Origin: Peribacillus deserti
GTDB taxonomy: Bacteria; Bacillota; Bacilli; Bacillales; DSM-1321
DNA: 61,738 nucleotides
Direction of reading: 5' to 3'
Assembly: GCF_016909175.1 (NCBI RefSeq)
Contig: NZ_JAFBFI010000019.1
Location: 1-61,738, forward strand
Positions 46,750 to 55,602 of the stretch are shown piece by piece. Below the pieces are notes generated by a model. It ran no database searches. It saw only the letters and a list, made by a program, of their open reading frames with translations, and was not told the origin of the DNA. Within the stretch, counting starts at the first letter, position 1. Each line of letters starts with the position of its first letter. A program made the translations under genes and the position numbers.

Positions 46750-47793
46750 ATGGAACAATCCAATGTCATGAAAAGGCAAATTATGAACAAAAAGGGCCCG
46801 AATCGATCAACAGGAATTATTAATGGCGAGTGCTCGAATATATTAAACTGGGATGATGTCCGATTTCCTTGGGCTTATCCTAAATATAAAAAAATGCTAG
46901 CGAATTTTTGGACACCCTTTGAAATTAATATGTCACAGGATATGAAACAATTTCCAGAGCTTTCGAAGGAAGAGAGAGACGCTTTTTTAAAAATTATCGG
47001 GCTGCTGGCATTACTTGACAGCATCCAAACAGATTATGCAGGTAAGGTGTCAGAGTATATAACAGACTCAAGCCTGTCAGCATTAATGATTATTCTTGCT
47101 CAGCAAGAGGTCATTCATAATCATTCTTACTCTTATGTATTATCAAGCCTCGTTCCCAAAGGGATGCAGGATCAAGTATTTGAATTTTGGCGTACTGAGC
47201 CTATTCTCATAAAACGCAATGATTTTGTGACAAACGGATATAAGCACTTTGCAGAAACACCTTCTATTGAAAATCTGCTTAAATCTATTGTGTATGATGT
47301 GGTATTGGAAGGTTTATTCTTTTACTCAGGTTTCGCTTTCTTTTATCATTTAGCCAGAAATCAGAAAATGGTGGGCACCAGCACCATGATTAATTATATC
47401 AACAGAGATGAGCAGCTTCATGTAGACTTATTCGTGAAAATTTTTAAAGAAATACTCACTGAAAATCCAGATCAGGATACCCAAAGCTTGAGAAATTTTG
47501 TATTTGAAACCTTTAAAACAGCCGCTGATCTTGAAATAGAGTGGGCCAGGTATATAATTGGAAACCGGATAGAGGGTATTTCCATAAAAGAGGTAGAAGA
47601 CTATATCAAATTTTATGCCAACGTCAGAGCTAATCAGCTGGGCTGCGAAAGGCCTTTCGAGGGCTACCGGACCAATCCGCTGCGCTGGATTAAAGCCTAT
47701 GAAGAGACAGACCTGGGGAAATCAGACTTCTTTGAACAAAAGTCCAGACAGTATGTAAAAGTAAATAGCGATAACGGATTTGATGAATTATAA
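46750..47793 (+). CDS. nrdB: Class I ribonucleoside-diphosphate reductase beta subunit
   Basis: 347 aa, ferritin-like. Metal ligands are visible: Asp in NMSQDMKQF, Glu and His in QQEVIHNHSY, Glu in VLEGLFFYSG, Glu and His in NRDEQLHVDLF. The Tyr of NHSY is the radical-bearing residue, so this is a tyrosyl-radical enzyme. The C-terminus (SDNGFDEL) would dock on alpha. ATG 46750 follows AGGGGTGG; an upstream start inside nrdA has no ribosome site. No nrdI or nrdH gene is near, which argues against class Ib. Confidence 0.93.
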   Translation: MEQSNVMKRQIMNKKGPNRSTGIINGECSNILNWDDVRFPWAYPKYKKMLANFWTPFEINMSQDMKQFPELSKEERDAFLKIIGLLALLDSIQTDYAGKVSEYITDSSLSALMIILAQQEVIHNHSYSYVLSSLVPKGMQDQVFEFWRTEPILIKRNDFVTNGYKHFAETPSIENLLKSIVYDVVLEGLFFYSGFAFFYHLARNQKMVGTSTMINYINRDEQLHVDLFVKIFKEILTENPDQDTQSLRNFVFETFKTAADLEIEWARYIIGNRIEGISIKEVEDYIKFYANVRANQLGCERPFEGYRTNPLRWIKAYEETDLGKSDFFEQKSRQYVKVNSDNGFDEL

Positions 47794-47866
47794 AGACAGA
47801 AATAAGAGGTAATTCCTCACTATCTGAAATCTGACATGGTGGCGTTTTGAGGAAGGCGTTGGAGAT

Positions 47867-48013
47867 AAGCATAACCGATTGTGCCTGAGCGTAAATCGCT
47901 GGAGATAAGCATAGGTCAAGATTAAGCATATTTGCTATTAACTTAAGCGTAAAACTCAAAATCCTAAGCATAAAATCCAGAAACTCAAGCGTAAAACTTA
48001 AAAACTTAAGCAT
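47867..48013 (-). repeat. 20-21-bp periodic array, inverted ATGCTT type
   Basis: On the minus strand the motif A(T/C)GCTTAAG recurs. Its plus-strand ends are 47872, 47892, 47912, 47929, 47950, 47971, 47992 and 48013: steps 20, 20, 17, 21, 21, 21, 21. Eight units of the same family as 38255-38410, in the gap after nrdB. Confidence 0.9.
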
Positions 48014-48102
48014 AAGCTTCAATTTGTGAGTCTAAGGTGTTATATAATCATTCTTTTAAATTTGAAGAGGTAGTTTTACATAAAAATCTTTAAAATAAAG
48101 GA

Positions 48103-48152
48103 GAAAAAGGACTCATCAGAGGTTGTTGCCGCCTCAGATGCAGTCCTTTTTA
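48103..48152. terminator. Bidirectional terminator
   Basis: AAAAAGGACT and AGTCCTTTTT arms enclose AGAGG/CCTC; A and T tracts at both ends. The rest of the gap to 48355 is AT-rich without a visible gene. Confidence 0.7.
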
Positions 48153-48355
48153 AGACCCTTTTTCCAATCATTCCACAACTAAGTATTCATACATCTTTAC
48201 TTAAACTATTTTGCCTATTGACCGATTCCGTTAAGAACTCTTGCTCTGCCTTTTTTCGTTTCTGTCCAGGTTTTTCAAAAGATGTATTCTTTTATAGCTG
48301 CATGATTCAATGTCTGTTATCCTCCAATAAACCATCCTATTTAAATTTACAGAAT

Positions 48356-48658
48356 CTATAAAAAAGGAACCTCATTTTTATTTTGTTTAAGCTGCTTATC
48401 AAGCCAAAAAGTCCCAAACGGAATGAAAGATAAGAATGTGGCCCACATGGCCCAGGCAAAAGACCATTTTTTAAGAATCATAACAGCAGCCACTAGAGTA
48501 ACAAATCCAATAAATAAGATACCGTGCATGCCCCCTGTCACCGTTACAGCCAGCGGCATGCCTCCCCAATACTTTAGCGGCATGGCAATTAGCAGCAGAA
48601 CCAGGTAAGAGACACCTTCGAGAATAGCAAATGCCCTAAGTAAACCTATTAATGGCAA
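48356..48658 (-). CDS. DUF3817 membrane protein (YdzA-like)
   Basis: 100 aa, three membrane helices: LLRAFAILEGVSYLVLLLIAMPLKYWGG, then GMHGILFIGFVTLVAAVMILKKW, then FLSFIPFGTFWLDKQL. This pattern is DUF3817. Function unknown. The start is probably TTG 48658 with AAGGGGGAA at 9 bases. Confidence 0.85.
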   Translation of the reverse strand: MPLIGLLRAFAILEGVSYLVLLLIAMPLKYWGGMPLAVTVTGGMHGILFIGFVTLVAAVMILKKWSFAWAMWATFLSFIPFGTFWLDKQLKQNKNEVPFL

Positions 48659-48791
48659 AACGATTTCCCCCTTATCATTATCTATAAGAGTAGTTTATCA
48701 AAAAGCTATTGTGAATAATCCTTTTTTCGTAGTAAAAAATATTCGGTACAAGTCTGCCGTTTTTTGTATATTGTATGATAGCGAAGAATGG

Positions 48792-49562
48792 CTAGGCTTC
48801 TTTTTTTGCCACAATAATATGAGTTCCTTGTTCTTTTATCATTCGTATTTTGTCTTCTGATGTTTCTTCATCTGTAATGATCAGGTTAAGTTTAGCGATT
48901 GGAAGTATTTTTGCAAATGAAGCAGACCCGAATTTATGGTGGCCCATTAGGCATATCACTGTTCTGGAGTGCTCTGCAATCAGGCGGGCACCCAGTGCAA
49001 CCTCCGGAGTGGCGGTGCTTAAACCTGTGGCAGTAAGCCCTCCTCCTGTTAAAAAGCAGATATCAAGGTTGAAGTGCCGGATAAATTCGTGTGACAAGGC
49101 ATCAGTAATATTGCCTGATTTTTTTACTTTGCCGCCTATCAGGTAAAGGTCTATATGCTCCTCTTCACGAAGGGAATCCGCGATTTTGACAGAGTTTGTG
49201 ACAACTGTGAAATGGATATCCCGGGGAAGAAATGTAAGCATGGCATAATGTATAGATGCGCCCCCAATAAACACAGTATCTTGATCCTTTATTTGGGCTG
49301 CCGCAAGTTTTGCAATGGCCTGGTCATATTCGCTCCCTTCACTGTAACGGATTGCAGGAGGTGAAGGCGAAATTCTAGTTTTTTGTATCGGAATGGCACC
49401 GCCATGTGTTCTTTTTAAAAGCCCTTCTTCTTCCATAGCTGTTAAATCACGTCTGATAGAATCGATAGATACATGGAATAAGTCAGCTAATTCTTTCGCA
49501 AGCACTCGTTCATTTGTTGCTAATAGCTCTATAATCTGTTTTTTTCTTTCCTCAGAAAACAT
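48792..49562 (-). CDS. DeoR/GlpR-family transcriptional regulator
   Basis: 256 aa. N-terminal HTH (ERKKQIIELLATNERVLAKELADLFHVSIDSIRRDLTAMEEEGLLKRTHGG) and a C-terminal sugar-phosphate-binding domain with FIGGASIHY, VVTNSVKIADSL and LIGGKVKKSGN. Such repressors sense phosphorylated sugars. No sugar operon lies beside it, so the target is unknown. Confidence 0.9.
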   Translation of the reverse strand: MFSEERKKQIIELLATNERVLAKELADLFHVSIDSIRRDLTAMEEEGLLKRTHGGAIPIQKTRISPSPPAIRYSEGSEYDQAIAKLAAAQIKDQDTVFIGGASIHYAMLTFLPRDIHFTVVTNSVKIADSLREEEHIDLYLIGGKVKKSGNITDALSHEFIRHFNLDICFLTGGGLTATGLSTATPEVALGARLIAEHSRTVICLMGHHKFGSASFAKILPIAKLNLIITDEETSEDKIRMIKEQGTHIIVAKKEA

Positions 49563-49680
49563 AAAACCCTCTCCCGAATGGATAATTTTACTGTATTCTC
49601 ATTATTTCCAGTTTTTGCTGTTTTGTCAAATGCATGTTGCTGTTTTTTAAAATTTTGTACAGTTTTGTGCATGAAATAAA

Positions 49681-49704
49681 CAAAGGCTACCGCGGCAGCC
49701 TTTG
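49681..49704 (-). terminator. Terminator of trpS
   Basis: CAAAGGCT-CCGCGG-AGCCTTTG, near-perfect 24-bp palindrome with T-rich DNA on the minus strand. Confidence 0.8.
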
Positions 49705-49705
49705 T

Positions 49706-50701
49706 TTATAAACCAATTGATTTTTTGATTTTTGCTAAATGTACTCTTGCCAGAGCCCGCGCCTTTAACGCACCGTCTTCTAAAATATGATCGATGAGGT
49801 CTCGGTTCTCCAGAAGCTCCTTATACTTTTGCCGTGCTGCCGTCAATTCACGGTCAATAACCACGAATACTTCTTGCTTTACCTCACCCCAGCCAATCCC
49901 ATTTCTGTATCTTTCACACAGCAGATGGACTTCCTCTATAGAGGCAAACTCTTTATAAAGCTGAAATAAAGTAGAATTTTTAGGATCCTTTGGCTCAGAA
50001 GGGGCAGTAGAATCCGTTTTGATTTTATTAATGAGTTTTTTTAATGCAGAGGGTTCCTCGAATAATGAAATCGTATTACCATAGCTTTTACTCATTTTTC
50101 GGCCATCGAGTCCGGGCAGCAATTCTGTTTCTTTTTGTATGACATACTCGGGTAGTTTGAAAGTTTCACCGAATGTACGATTAAAATATTCAGCTAAATC
50201 CCGCGCATATTCCACATGCTGGATTTGATCCTTGCCAACTGGTATTTTATCTGATTGAAATAATAAAATATCGGCAGCCATTAGAATCGGGTAACTATAT
50301 AGACCCATATTGACCCCGTGGTCTTTTTCCAATCCTTCTGCTTTATTTCTTTCCACTGCAGCTTTGTATGCATGTGCCCTGTTCATCAGCCCCTTTGGAG
50401 CGACACAGGAAAGGATCCAATGAAGTTCCAAAAGTTCTGGAACATCCGATTGTTTATAAAATATAACTTTATCGGGATCTAAGCCCAGTGCCAGCCATGT
50501 AGCTGCAATTTCATAGGTGTATGTTCGAAATCGGAAAGGATCTTGGACAGAATTTAGTGCATGATAATCAGCAATAAAATAGATTCCCTGATTATTCACT
50601 GCATCAGCCATCTGAAGAGCAGGTTTAATAGCACCAATGTAATTACCTAAATGAGGGGTGCCTGTGGATTTTATCCCAGTAAGCACTACAGGTTTTTTCA
50701 T
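49706..50701 (-). CDS. trpS: Tryptophan--tRNA ligase
   Basis: 331 aa, class I synthetase. HIGH-type motif TPHLGNYIGA near residue 16 and KMSKSYGN near 200. It charges tRNA-Trp. ATG 50701 follows GGAGG; the in-frame ORF extends upstream only into the MITE. Controlled by a T-box leader, with a MITE between leader and gene. Confidence 0.96.
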   Translation of the reverse strand: MKKPVVLTGIKSTGTPHLGNYIGAIKPALQMADAVNNQGIYFIADYHALNSVQDPFRFRTYTYEIAATWLALGLDPDKVIFYKQSDVPELLELHWILSCVAPKGLMNRAHAYKAAVERNKAEGLEKDHGVNMGLYSYPILMAADILLFQSDKIPVGKDQIQHVEYARDLAEYFNRTFGETFKLPEYVIQKETELLPGLDGRKMSKSYGNTISLFEEPSALKKLINKIKTDSTAPSEPKDPKNSTLFQLYKEFASIEEVHLLCERYRNGIGWGEVKQEVFVVIDRELTAARQKYKELLENRDLIDHILEDGALKARALARVHLAKIKKSIGL

Positions 50702-50735
50702 GATTATTCCTCCATCGTACTTTTTAAAAAATAAA

Positions 50736-50915
50736 GCTCTGTTAAACCTGCCTGTTGATTTCCGCTCCAGGCACTCCCTTTCCACGGGCGGTCCGGGAGC
50801 CTCCTCTCACGTTTTCGCCTGCGGGATTTCCCTTGACCCGCTTTTCCCGCAGGAGTCTCGCGCCTGCAGCAAAGATCAACATAGTGTTAAATCAACAATG
50901 GACTTTAACATAGCC
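50736..50915 (-). mobile_element. 180-bp MITE-like element, copy 3 (trpS leader)
   Basis: Ends GCTCTGTTAAA and TTTAACATAGCC (one change in the right end). Perfect 9-bp duplication AAAAATAAA at 50727-50735 and 50916-50924. It lies directly after the T-run of the trpS T-box terminator and 26 bp before the trpS ATG. Body more diverged than copies 1 and 2. Confidence 0.88.
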
Positions 50916-50924
50916 AAAAATAAA

Positions 50925-51195
50925 AAAAGGGCCTCTCATCCAAAAAGGACGAGAAACCCGTGGTACCACCTTAATTAGCCCAGAAAACTTTTTCGTTCCT
51001 GAGGCTCACTTTGCAACTGTAACGGAGTCACCGTCAAAGCCTACTTCTAAAAGGTTCGGTTTGAAGCTCAAAAGTCCATTCCATACATAGCATGCTGATT
51101 TCCACCATCCACCAGCTCTCTGACAGAAGGAACGACCGCCTTCTTCCCGAAGGAATGGTGTTAACCCTCTTAATGCTTGAAGTATGTACTAATCT
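50925..51195 (-). promoter_or_regulatory. T-box leader of trpS, Trp specifier
   Basis: Minus strand. Stem I includes TCAGAGAGCTGGTGG; the specifier loop GAA-TGG-ACTTTTGAG gives UGG (51078-51076), tryptophan. The T-box AAGGTGGTACCACGGG is at about 50957-50972 and the terminator GGGTTTCTCGTCC/GGATGAGAGGCCC ends in TTTTTTT. Promoter expected near 51220-51260. Confidence 0.95.
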
Positions 51196-51328
51196 TTGTC
51201 ATCGCCATTTGATATAGATAAAAATATTATATTTATTATTTCCTTAAATGTGAAGACTTAGGTGAGACTAAAGCTCTGAAAATATAAAGAAAAATTCGTC
51301 AGATTTAGCAAAAGGGGTTTCCTGTGAA

Positions 51329-52054
51329 TTAAAGATAAGTAAAGAACAGGGACACTATTAAACCTACAGAGGCGATGAACCCGACGATTGGCCCGCCTTC
51401 TTCAAAAGCCTCAGGAAGCATAGTGGAACAAACCATAGCGACCAAGCCGCCTGCTCCAAATGCTCCAATGGAAGCAATGACTGCTTCAGGGCTGTTTTTC
51501 AAAAACACATAGCCAAGGACAGAACTAACAGCAGATACTATTACAACACTTCCCCATAATGTTAGTATTTTCCCTTTCGAATACCCATCATCACGTAGTC
51601 CGGCACTGCTAGAAAGCGATTCTGGAAAATTACTTATAAAAATAGCCGCTATGAAGACCAAGTTAACTGATCCACTTGCAATGGTGCTGATGCCGATTAC
51701 AATGGATTCAGGAATAGCATCCATTACGGTTCCCAGATAAATGGCTAATCCTGAATGATTTTCGGGTTTTTTTGTTGAACGTTTTCTATGGCTGCCCCCC
51801 TTTTTGTTAATAAAAAGTTCTGCCAGCATAAACACTGCAGATCCTAAAAGGAAAATAAGGGAGGTTGTTAGTATTCCGCTCTTTTCTACAGCTTCATCCA
51901 AAAGGTCAAAACATGAAGTTCCAATTAATATTCCAGTTCCGAAAGCCATGATGAAACCTATCACTCTTTTAGGCAGATTAAAATATAAAGCGATGAGCGA
52001 GCCGAAGAATAGTGACAGACTAGCAAACCCGCCCCACAAAGCTGCATTTAGCAT
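51329..52054 (-). CDS. ZIP-family metal transporter
   Basis: 241 aa, about eight membrane helices. Metal-site motifs: GTVMDAIPESIVIG (helix IV) and FISNFPESLSSSAG (helix V), with SCFDLLDEAVE early on. A His/Lys-rich cytoplasmic loop lies near residue 95 (KKGGSHRKRSTKKPENHSG). The ion (Zn, Mn or Fe) is not decided. Start ATG 52054 follows GGGTGAGG. Confidence 0.88.
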   Translation of the reverse strand: MLNAALWGGFASLSLFFGSLIALYFNLPKRVIGFIMAFGTGILIGTSCFDLLDEAVEKSGILTTSLIFLLGSAVFMLAELFINKKGGSHRKRSTKKPENHSGLAIYLGTVMDAIPESIVIGISTIASGSVNLVFIAAIFISNFPESLSSSAGLRDDGYSKGKILTLWGSVVIVSAVSSVLGYVFLKNSPEAVIASIGAFGAGGLVAMVCSTMLPEAFEEGGPIVGFIASVGLIVSLFFTYL

Positions 52055-52267
52055 GTGAACCCTCACCCCGCAAATCAAAGTCAAAGTCTAGTAAATTATT
52101 TATATAATTCCCTTGTTCTAGCCAAGGCAATCTTGTTTTTTTGACCCAGCACATTTAACCAGGGCAGTTCGCCCGTGTTAAAAGAAATAAAAAAAGGAAA
52201 AGCAGACGTTAAGCCGAAATACTAACGAGATGGAATAAATGAATTACAACGAGAGGAGTAGTGCAAA

Positions 52268-52852
52268 ATGGAGCCTATTAGATTAAAGGGAAAGAGAGCA
52301 GAACTAATTCCATTGGAGCCAGTACATATTAATGATCTTTTTTCTGCGGCTGCGAGTCCGGAAATTTGGACCTTTATGTCCGTAGATATGAAAGACAAAG
52401 ATGTAATGGAAAGTGTTGTGGAAACGGCTCTGCATCAGCAGAAGCTGGGCGCAGAGATGCCTTTTACGGTCATTGATACAGACACTGGGAGGGCTGTGGG
52501 AAGCACCCGGTATCTAAATATTTCCGAGCCCAATAAAACTCTTGAAATAGGATGGACCTGGTATAATCCTTCCGTGTGGCGCACTAGGATTAATACGGAG
52601 TGTAAATATTTATTATTGTCTCATGCTTTTGAGCAGCTGGGCATGAACCGTGTACAGTTTAAGACGGATTTAAGAAATATAAGGTCACAGAATGCTATTG
52701 CGAGACTTGGGGCTAAAAAAGAAGGAGTCCTTCGCAATGACCGTATTATGTATGACGGGTATATTAGAAGTTCAGTCGTTTTCAGCATTCTTAAACAGGA
52801 GTGGCCAGATGTAAAACTTCGGCTGGAAGCCTTTTTAGAGCAATCTGTATAA
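52268..52852 (+). CDS. GNAT acetyltransferase, RimJ/RimL-like
   Basis: 194 aa. MEPIRLKGKRAELIPLEPVHINDLF at the start, GWTWYNPSVWRTRINTECKYLLLSHAFEQLGMNRVQFKTD in the core and RSQNAIARLGAKKEGVLRNDRI near the end are the usual pattern of ribosomal-protein-type N-acetyltransferases. The acetyl-CoA loop WRTRINTE lacks the common GxG. Substrate unknown. RBS is GAGGAG. Confidence 0.88.
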   Translation: MEPIRLKGKRAELIPLEPVHINDLFSAAASPEIWTFMSVDMKDKDVMESVVETALHQQKLGAEMPFTVIDTDTGRAVGSTRYLNISEPNKTLEIGWTWYNPSVWRTRINTECKYLLLSHAFEQLGMNRVQFKTDLRNIRSQNAIARLGAKKEGVLRNDRIMYDGYIRSSVVFSILKQEWPDVKLRLEAFLEQSV

Positions 52853-52888
52853 GACTAGAATATACAACAACTTAATAGCTATCTTCAT

Positions 52889-52925
52889 ACCGGTTTATGG
52901 GCCTCCCGTCAGCCGGTTTTTTTTA
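52889..52925 (+). terminator. Terminator
   Basis: ACCGG/CCGGT with an inner GGG/CCC stem and TTTTTTTT. Confidence 0.65.
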
Positions 52926-53028
52926 TGACGAGGTGTGCTATAACATAAAAACACTTCTAGAAGTTTTAAAAGCGTGGAAAAAAGGAATGGTCTAGGAGGG
53001 GAAAGTATTTTTAGAAAGGTGAAATAAC

Positions 53029-53931
53029 ATGAAGTATAAAAAAGCGATGTTATTGTACAACGGTGAAGCCGGCCAAAACGACTTAGAGAAAATCCTTGGT
53101 GCCTGCATCCCTGTGATTGCTTCTGAAGTGGAGGAGCTCGTTTTAATAGCCACTCAAAAACCAGGTCACGCTAAAGAAGTCTGTAAAGAGCGCGGAGAGG
53201 AAATGGATGCTGTATTTGTTCTTGGCGGTGACGGGACTGTTCATGAAGCGGTGAATGGGATTGCCCCTCTTGAAAAAAGGCCGGTGCTTGGCATTCTGCC
53301 TAATGGAACTTGCAATGATTTCAGCCGCTCATTGAATATTCCTCAAAATATAAAAAAAGCAGCACAGGCTCTTATGGATGGAGACATTATTCATGTGGAT
53401 GCCGGCAGAGTGAACGACAGCTATTTTCTTAACTTCTGGGGCATCGGGCTCATTGCTGAAACATCTAATAATATAGATCCCAGCCAAAAGAAAATGCTTG
53501 GTAAGATGAGTTATTTCTTAAGTGCTCTAAGAACGATTAACGAGGTAGATCCTTTTCCATTTAAATTAACGTATGACGGTAAGAACCTTGAAGATTCCGC
53601 TGTTATGATATTGATACTCAACGGTCATTTTATCGGAACCAATTCCCTTCCATTCCCTAATATCCAAAACAATGATGGCTTATTTGATATAGTCGTAGTC
53701 AAAAATTCAAGTTTGTCCTTATTTAGAGAAATTATAAGCCTCACACGCTCATGGCCGAGCAAGGAGATTGAAAATTCGGAGCTTATATACTTACAAGCCA
53801 GCAAGATCTCAGTTGAAACAGAAAAGCAGATGGATGCTGATTCAGATGGGGAAATTTATCTTCAAACTCCTGCTGAAATTGTGAATTTAAAGCAGCATCT
53901 CAAAGTGATTTCCGTTCCTTTACCTGCTTAA
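53029..53931 (+). CDS. Diacylglycerol kinase-family lipid kinase (YegS/BmrU)
   Basis: 300 aa. Kinase signature LGGDGTVHEAVNG near residue 66, LPNGTCNDFSRSL near 90, and the C-terminal beta-sandwich with FPNIQNNDGLFDIVVV and DSDGE. It phosphorylates a lipid or sphingoid-like alcohol; the exact lipid is not decided. Monocistronic. Confidence 0.9.
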   Translation: MKYKKAMLLYNGEAGQNDLEKILGACIPVIASEVEELVLIATQKPGHAKEVCKERGEEMDAVFVLGGDGTVHEAVNGIAPLEKRPVLGILPNGTCNDFSRSLNIPQNIKKAAQALMDGDIIHVDAGRVNDSYFLNFWGIGLIAETSNNIDPSQKKMLGKMSYFLSALRTINEVDPFPFKLTYDGKNLEDSAVMILILNGHFIGTNSLPFPNIQNNDGLFDIVVVKNSSLSLFREIISLTRSWPSKEIENSELIYLQASKISVETEKQMDADSDGEIYLQTPAEIVNLKQHLKVISVPLPA

Positions 53932-54075
53932 TCATTTTATTGAAATAGTTTTAAAATTTCACATGGAAGGAAGTAGGTGCTGGAAGCGTTAACATTTAAA
54001 CTTAATGTATTTTTTGGTATGAAATTACCATTTACAGTTTCGGTATTTTAAGATAATATTTCTAGTATTGTTATT

Positions 54076-54265
54076 ATACGCTTAGTCCAAAGAGCGGGGG
54101 AACCGATTATTGTAGTGTCTTGACATTACTAGGGGTGAATCCTTTTTTTAAAAAAGGTAGGGCAAGTTCTCATGTCCGAATCCGACAGCTAACCTCGTAT
54201 GCAGCTAGAAGGGAACATCATGCAGTAAATACCTGCACTGAGAGGCCCTCAGTGTATTTTTTTTT
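54076..54265 (+). promoter_or_regulatory. c-di-AMP (ydaO/yuaA) riboswitch before gltP
   Basis: Conserved blocks in order: AGCGGGGGAACCGA (54093), AGGGGTGAATCCTTTTTT (54131), GGTAGGGCAAG, then CCGAATCCGACAGCTAACCT and CGTATGC (to about 54202). These are the ydaO aptamer. A terminator follows (CACTGAG/CTCAGTG, TTTTTTTTT, 54237-54266). c-di-AMP binding normally turns such genes off. Confidence 0.95.
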
Positions 54266-54317
54266 CCTTTTAACTCAATACGAAGCAAAATATAACAGCA
54301 TAGAAAGGGAGATGAGC

Positions 54318-55565
54318 ATGAAAAGAATTGGACTAGCCTGGCAGATCTTTATCGGGTTGGCTTTAGGGATTACTATTGGTGCTATATTCTTTGGAAATCC
54401 TGAGGTAGAAAAGTTTCTAAAACCGATCGGGGATATATTTCTTCGTTTAATTAAAATGATTGTAGTACCGATTGTTATTTCTAGTCTTATCGTGGGGGTA
54501 GCCGGAGTAGGCGATATGAAATCCCTTGGAAAAATTGGCGGAAAAACGATACTTTACTTTGAAATTATTACAACGCTTGCGATTGTTATTGGACTGCTTG
54601 CAGCAAACATTTTCCAGCCTGGAGCCGGTGTAGATAGAAGTGCGCTCACAAAAACGGATATTAATTCGTATGTAGATACGGCTGAAACACAGGCGCATCA
54701 TTCATTTGCCGACACCTTTGTGAATATTGTTCCTACTAATCCAATTCAAGCTTTGGCTAATGGTGATATGCTTGCCATTATTTTCTTCTCCATTATGTTT
54801 GGACTCGGAATTGCGGCGATTGGCGAAAAAGGGAAGCCTGTCCTCAACTTCTTTAGAGGCACCGCAGACGCTATGTTCTATGTAACTAACCAGATTATGA
54901 AACTTGCTCCACTTGGGGTTTTTGCATTAATTGGAATTACGGTATCTAAATTCGGATTAAGCTCCCTGATCCCGCTTGGAAAGCTGGTCCTAGTGGTGTA
55001 TGGTACGATGATTTTCTTTGTAATCGTTGTTCTTGGAATTGTAGCTAAAATATGTAACTTCAGTATTTTCAAGCTTATCAAATACCTAAAAGATGAATTA
55101 ATCCTTGGGTATACAACTTCAAGCTCTGAAACTGTATTGCCAAAGCTCATGGAAAAAATGGAGAAGCTTGGAGTTCCTAAATCCATTACTTCATTTGTAA
55201 TTCCAACAGGTTATTCCTTTAACCTGGATGGATCAACCTTATACCAGGCTCTTGCTGCGATCTTCATCGCACAAATGTATGGCATTCATATGAGCATTAC
55301 ATCTCAGATTACTCTTTTGCTGGTTCTAATGGTGACATCAAAAGGAATTGCAGGAGTACCAGGTGTTTCATTCGTAGTGCTCCTCGCCACATTAGGCACG
55401 GTCGGCCTTCCTGTTGAAGGACTCGCATTCATCGCGGGAATTGACCGTATTCTCGATATGGCACGTACTTGCGTAAACATCGTAGGAAACTCCCTTGCAA
55501 CCATCGTAATTGCAAGATGGGAAGGCTATAAAATAGATAAAAACGCAGACCAAAAAGCTGCCTAA
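54318..55565 (+). CDS. gltP: Glutamate/aspartate:cation symporter GltP
   Basis: 415 aa, DAACS family, B. subtilis GltP length. Motifs: GYTTSSSETVLP, GYSFNLDGSTLYQ, TSKGIAGVPGVSF and GIDRILDMARTCVNIVGN. These lie closer to GltP than to DctP (PGVSF rather than TGSGF). ATG 54318 follows AAGGGAG. Expression is predicted to fall as c-di-AMP rises, since a ydaO riboswitch precedes it. The window also has a DctP-type paralogue at 14327-15604. Confidence 0.93.
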   Translation: MKRIGLAWQIFIGLALGITIGAIFFGNPEVEKFLKPIGDIFLRLIKMIVVPIVISSLIVGVAGVGDMKSLGKIGGKTILYFEIITTLAIVIGLLAANIFQPGAGVDRSALTKTDINSYVDTAETQAHHSFADTFVNIVPTNPIQALANGDMLAIIFFSIMFGLGIAAIGEKGKPVLNFFRGTADAMFYVTNQIMKLAPLGVFALIGITVSKFGLSSLIPLGKLVLVVYGTMIFFVIVVLGIVAKICNFSIFKLIKYLKDELILGYTTSSSETVLPKLMEKMEKLGVPKSITSFVIPTGYSFNLDGSTLYQALAAIFIAQMYGIHMSITSQITLLLVLMVTSKGIAGVPGVSFVVLLATLGTVGLPVEGLAFIAGIDRILDMARTCVNIVGNSLATIVIARWEGYKIDKNADQKAA

Positions 55566-55572
55566 CCAAGCT

Positions 55573-55602
55573 TGTGCCGGAACACCCGGCACGGCTTTTT
55601 TT
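55573..55602 (+). terminator. Terminator of gltP
   Basis: GTGCCGG, 4 bases, CCGGCAC, GGC, TTTTTTT. Confidence 0.9.

Noticed and set aside
54120-54317. 64-residue N-terminal extension of gltP
   Set aside because: It would translate the c-di-AMP riboswitch; ATG 54318 has a proper ribosome site and gives the usual length.
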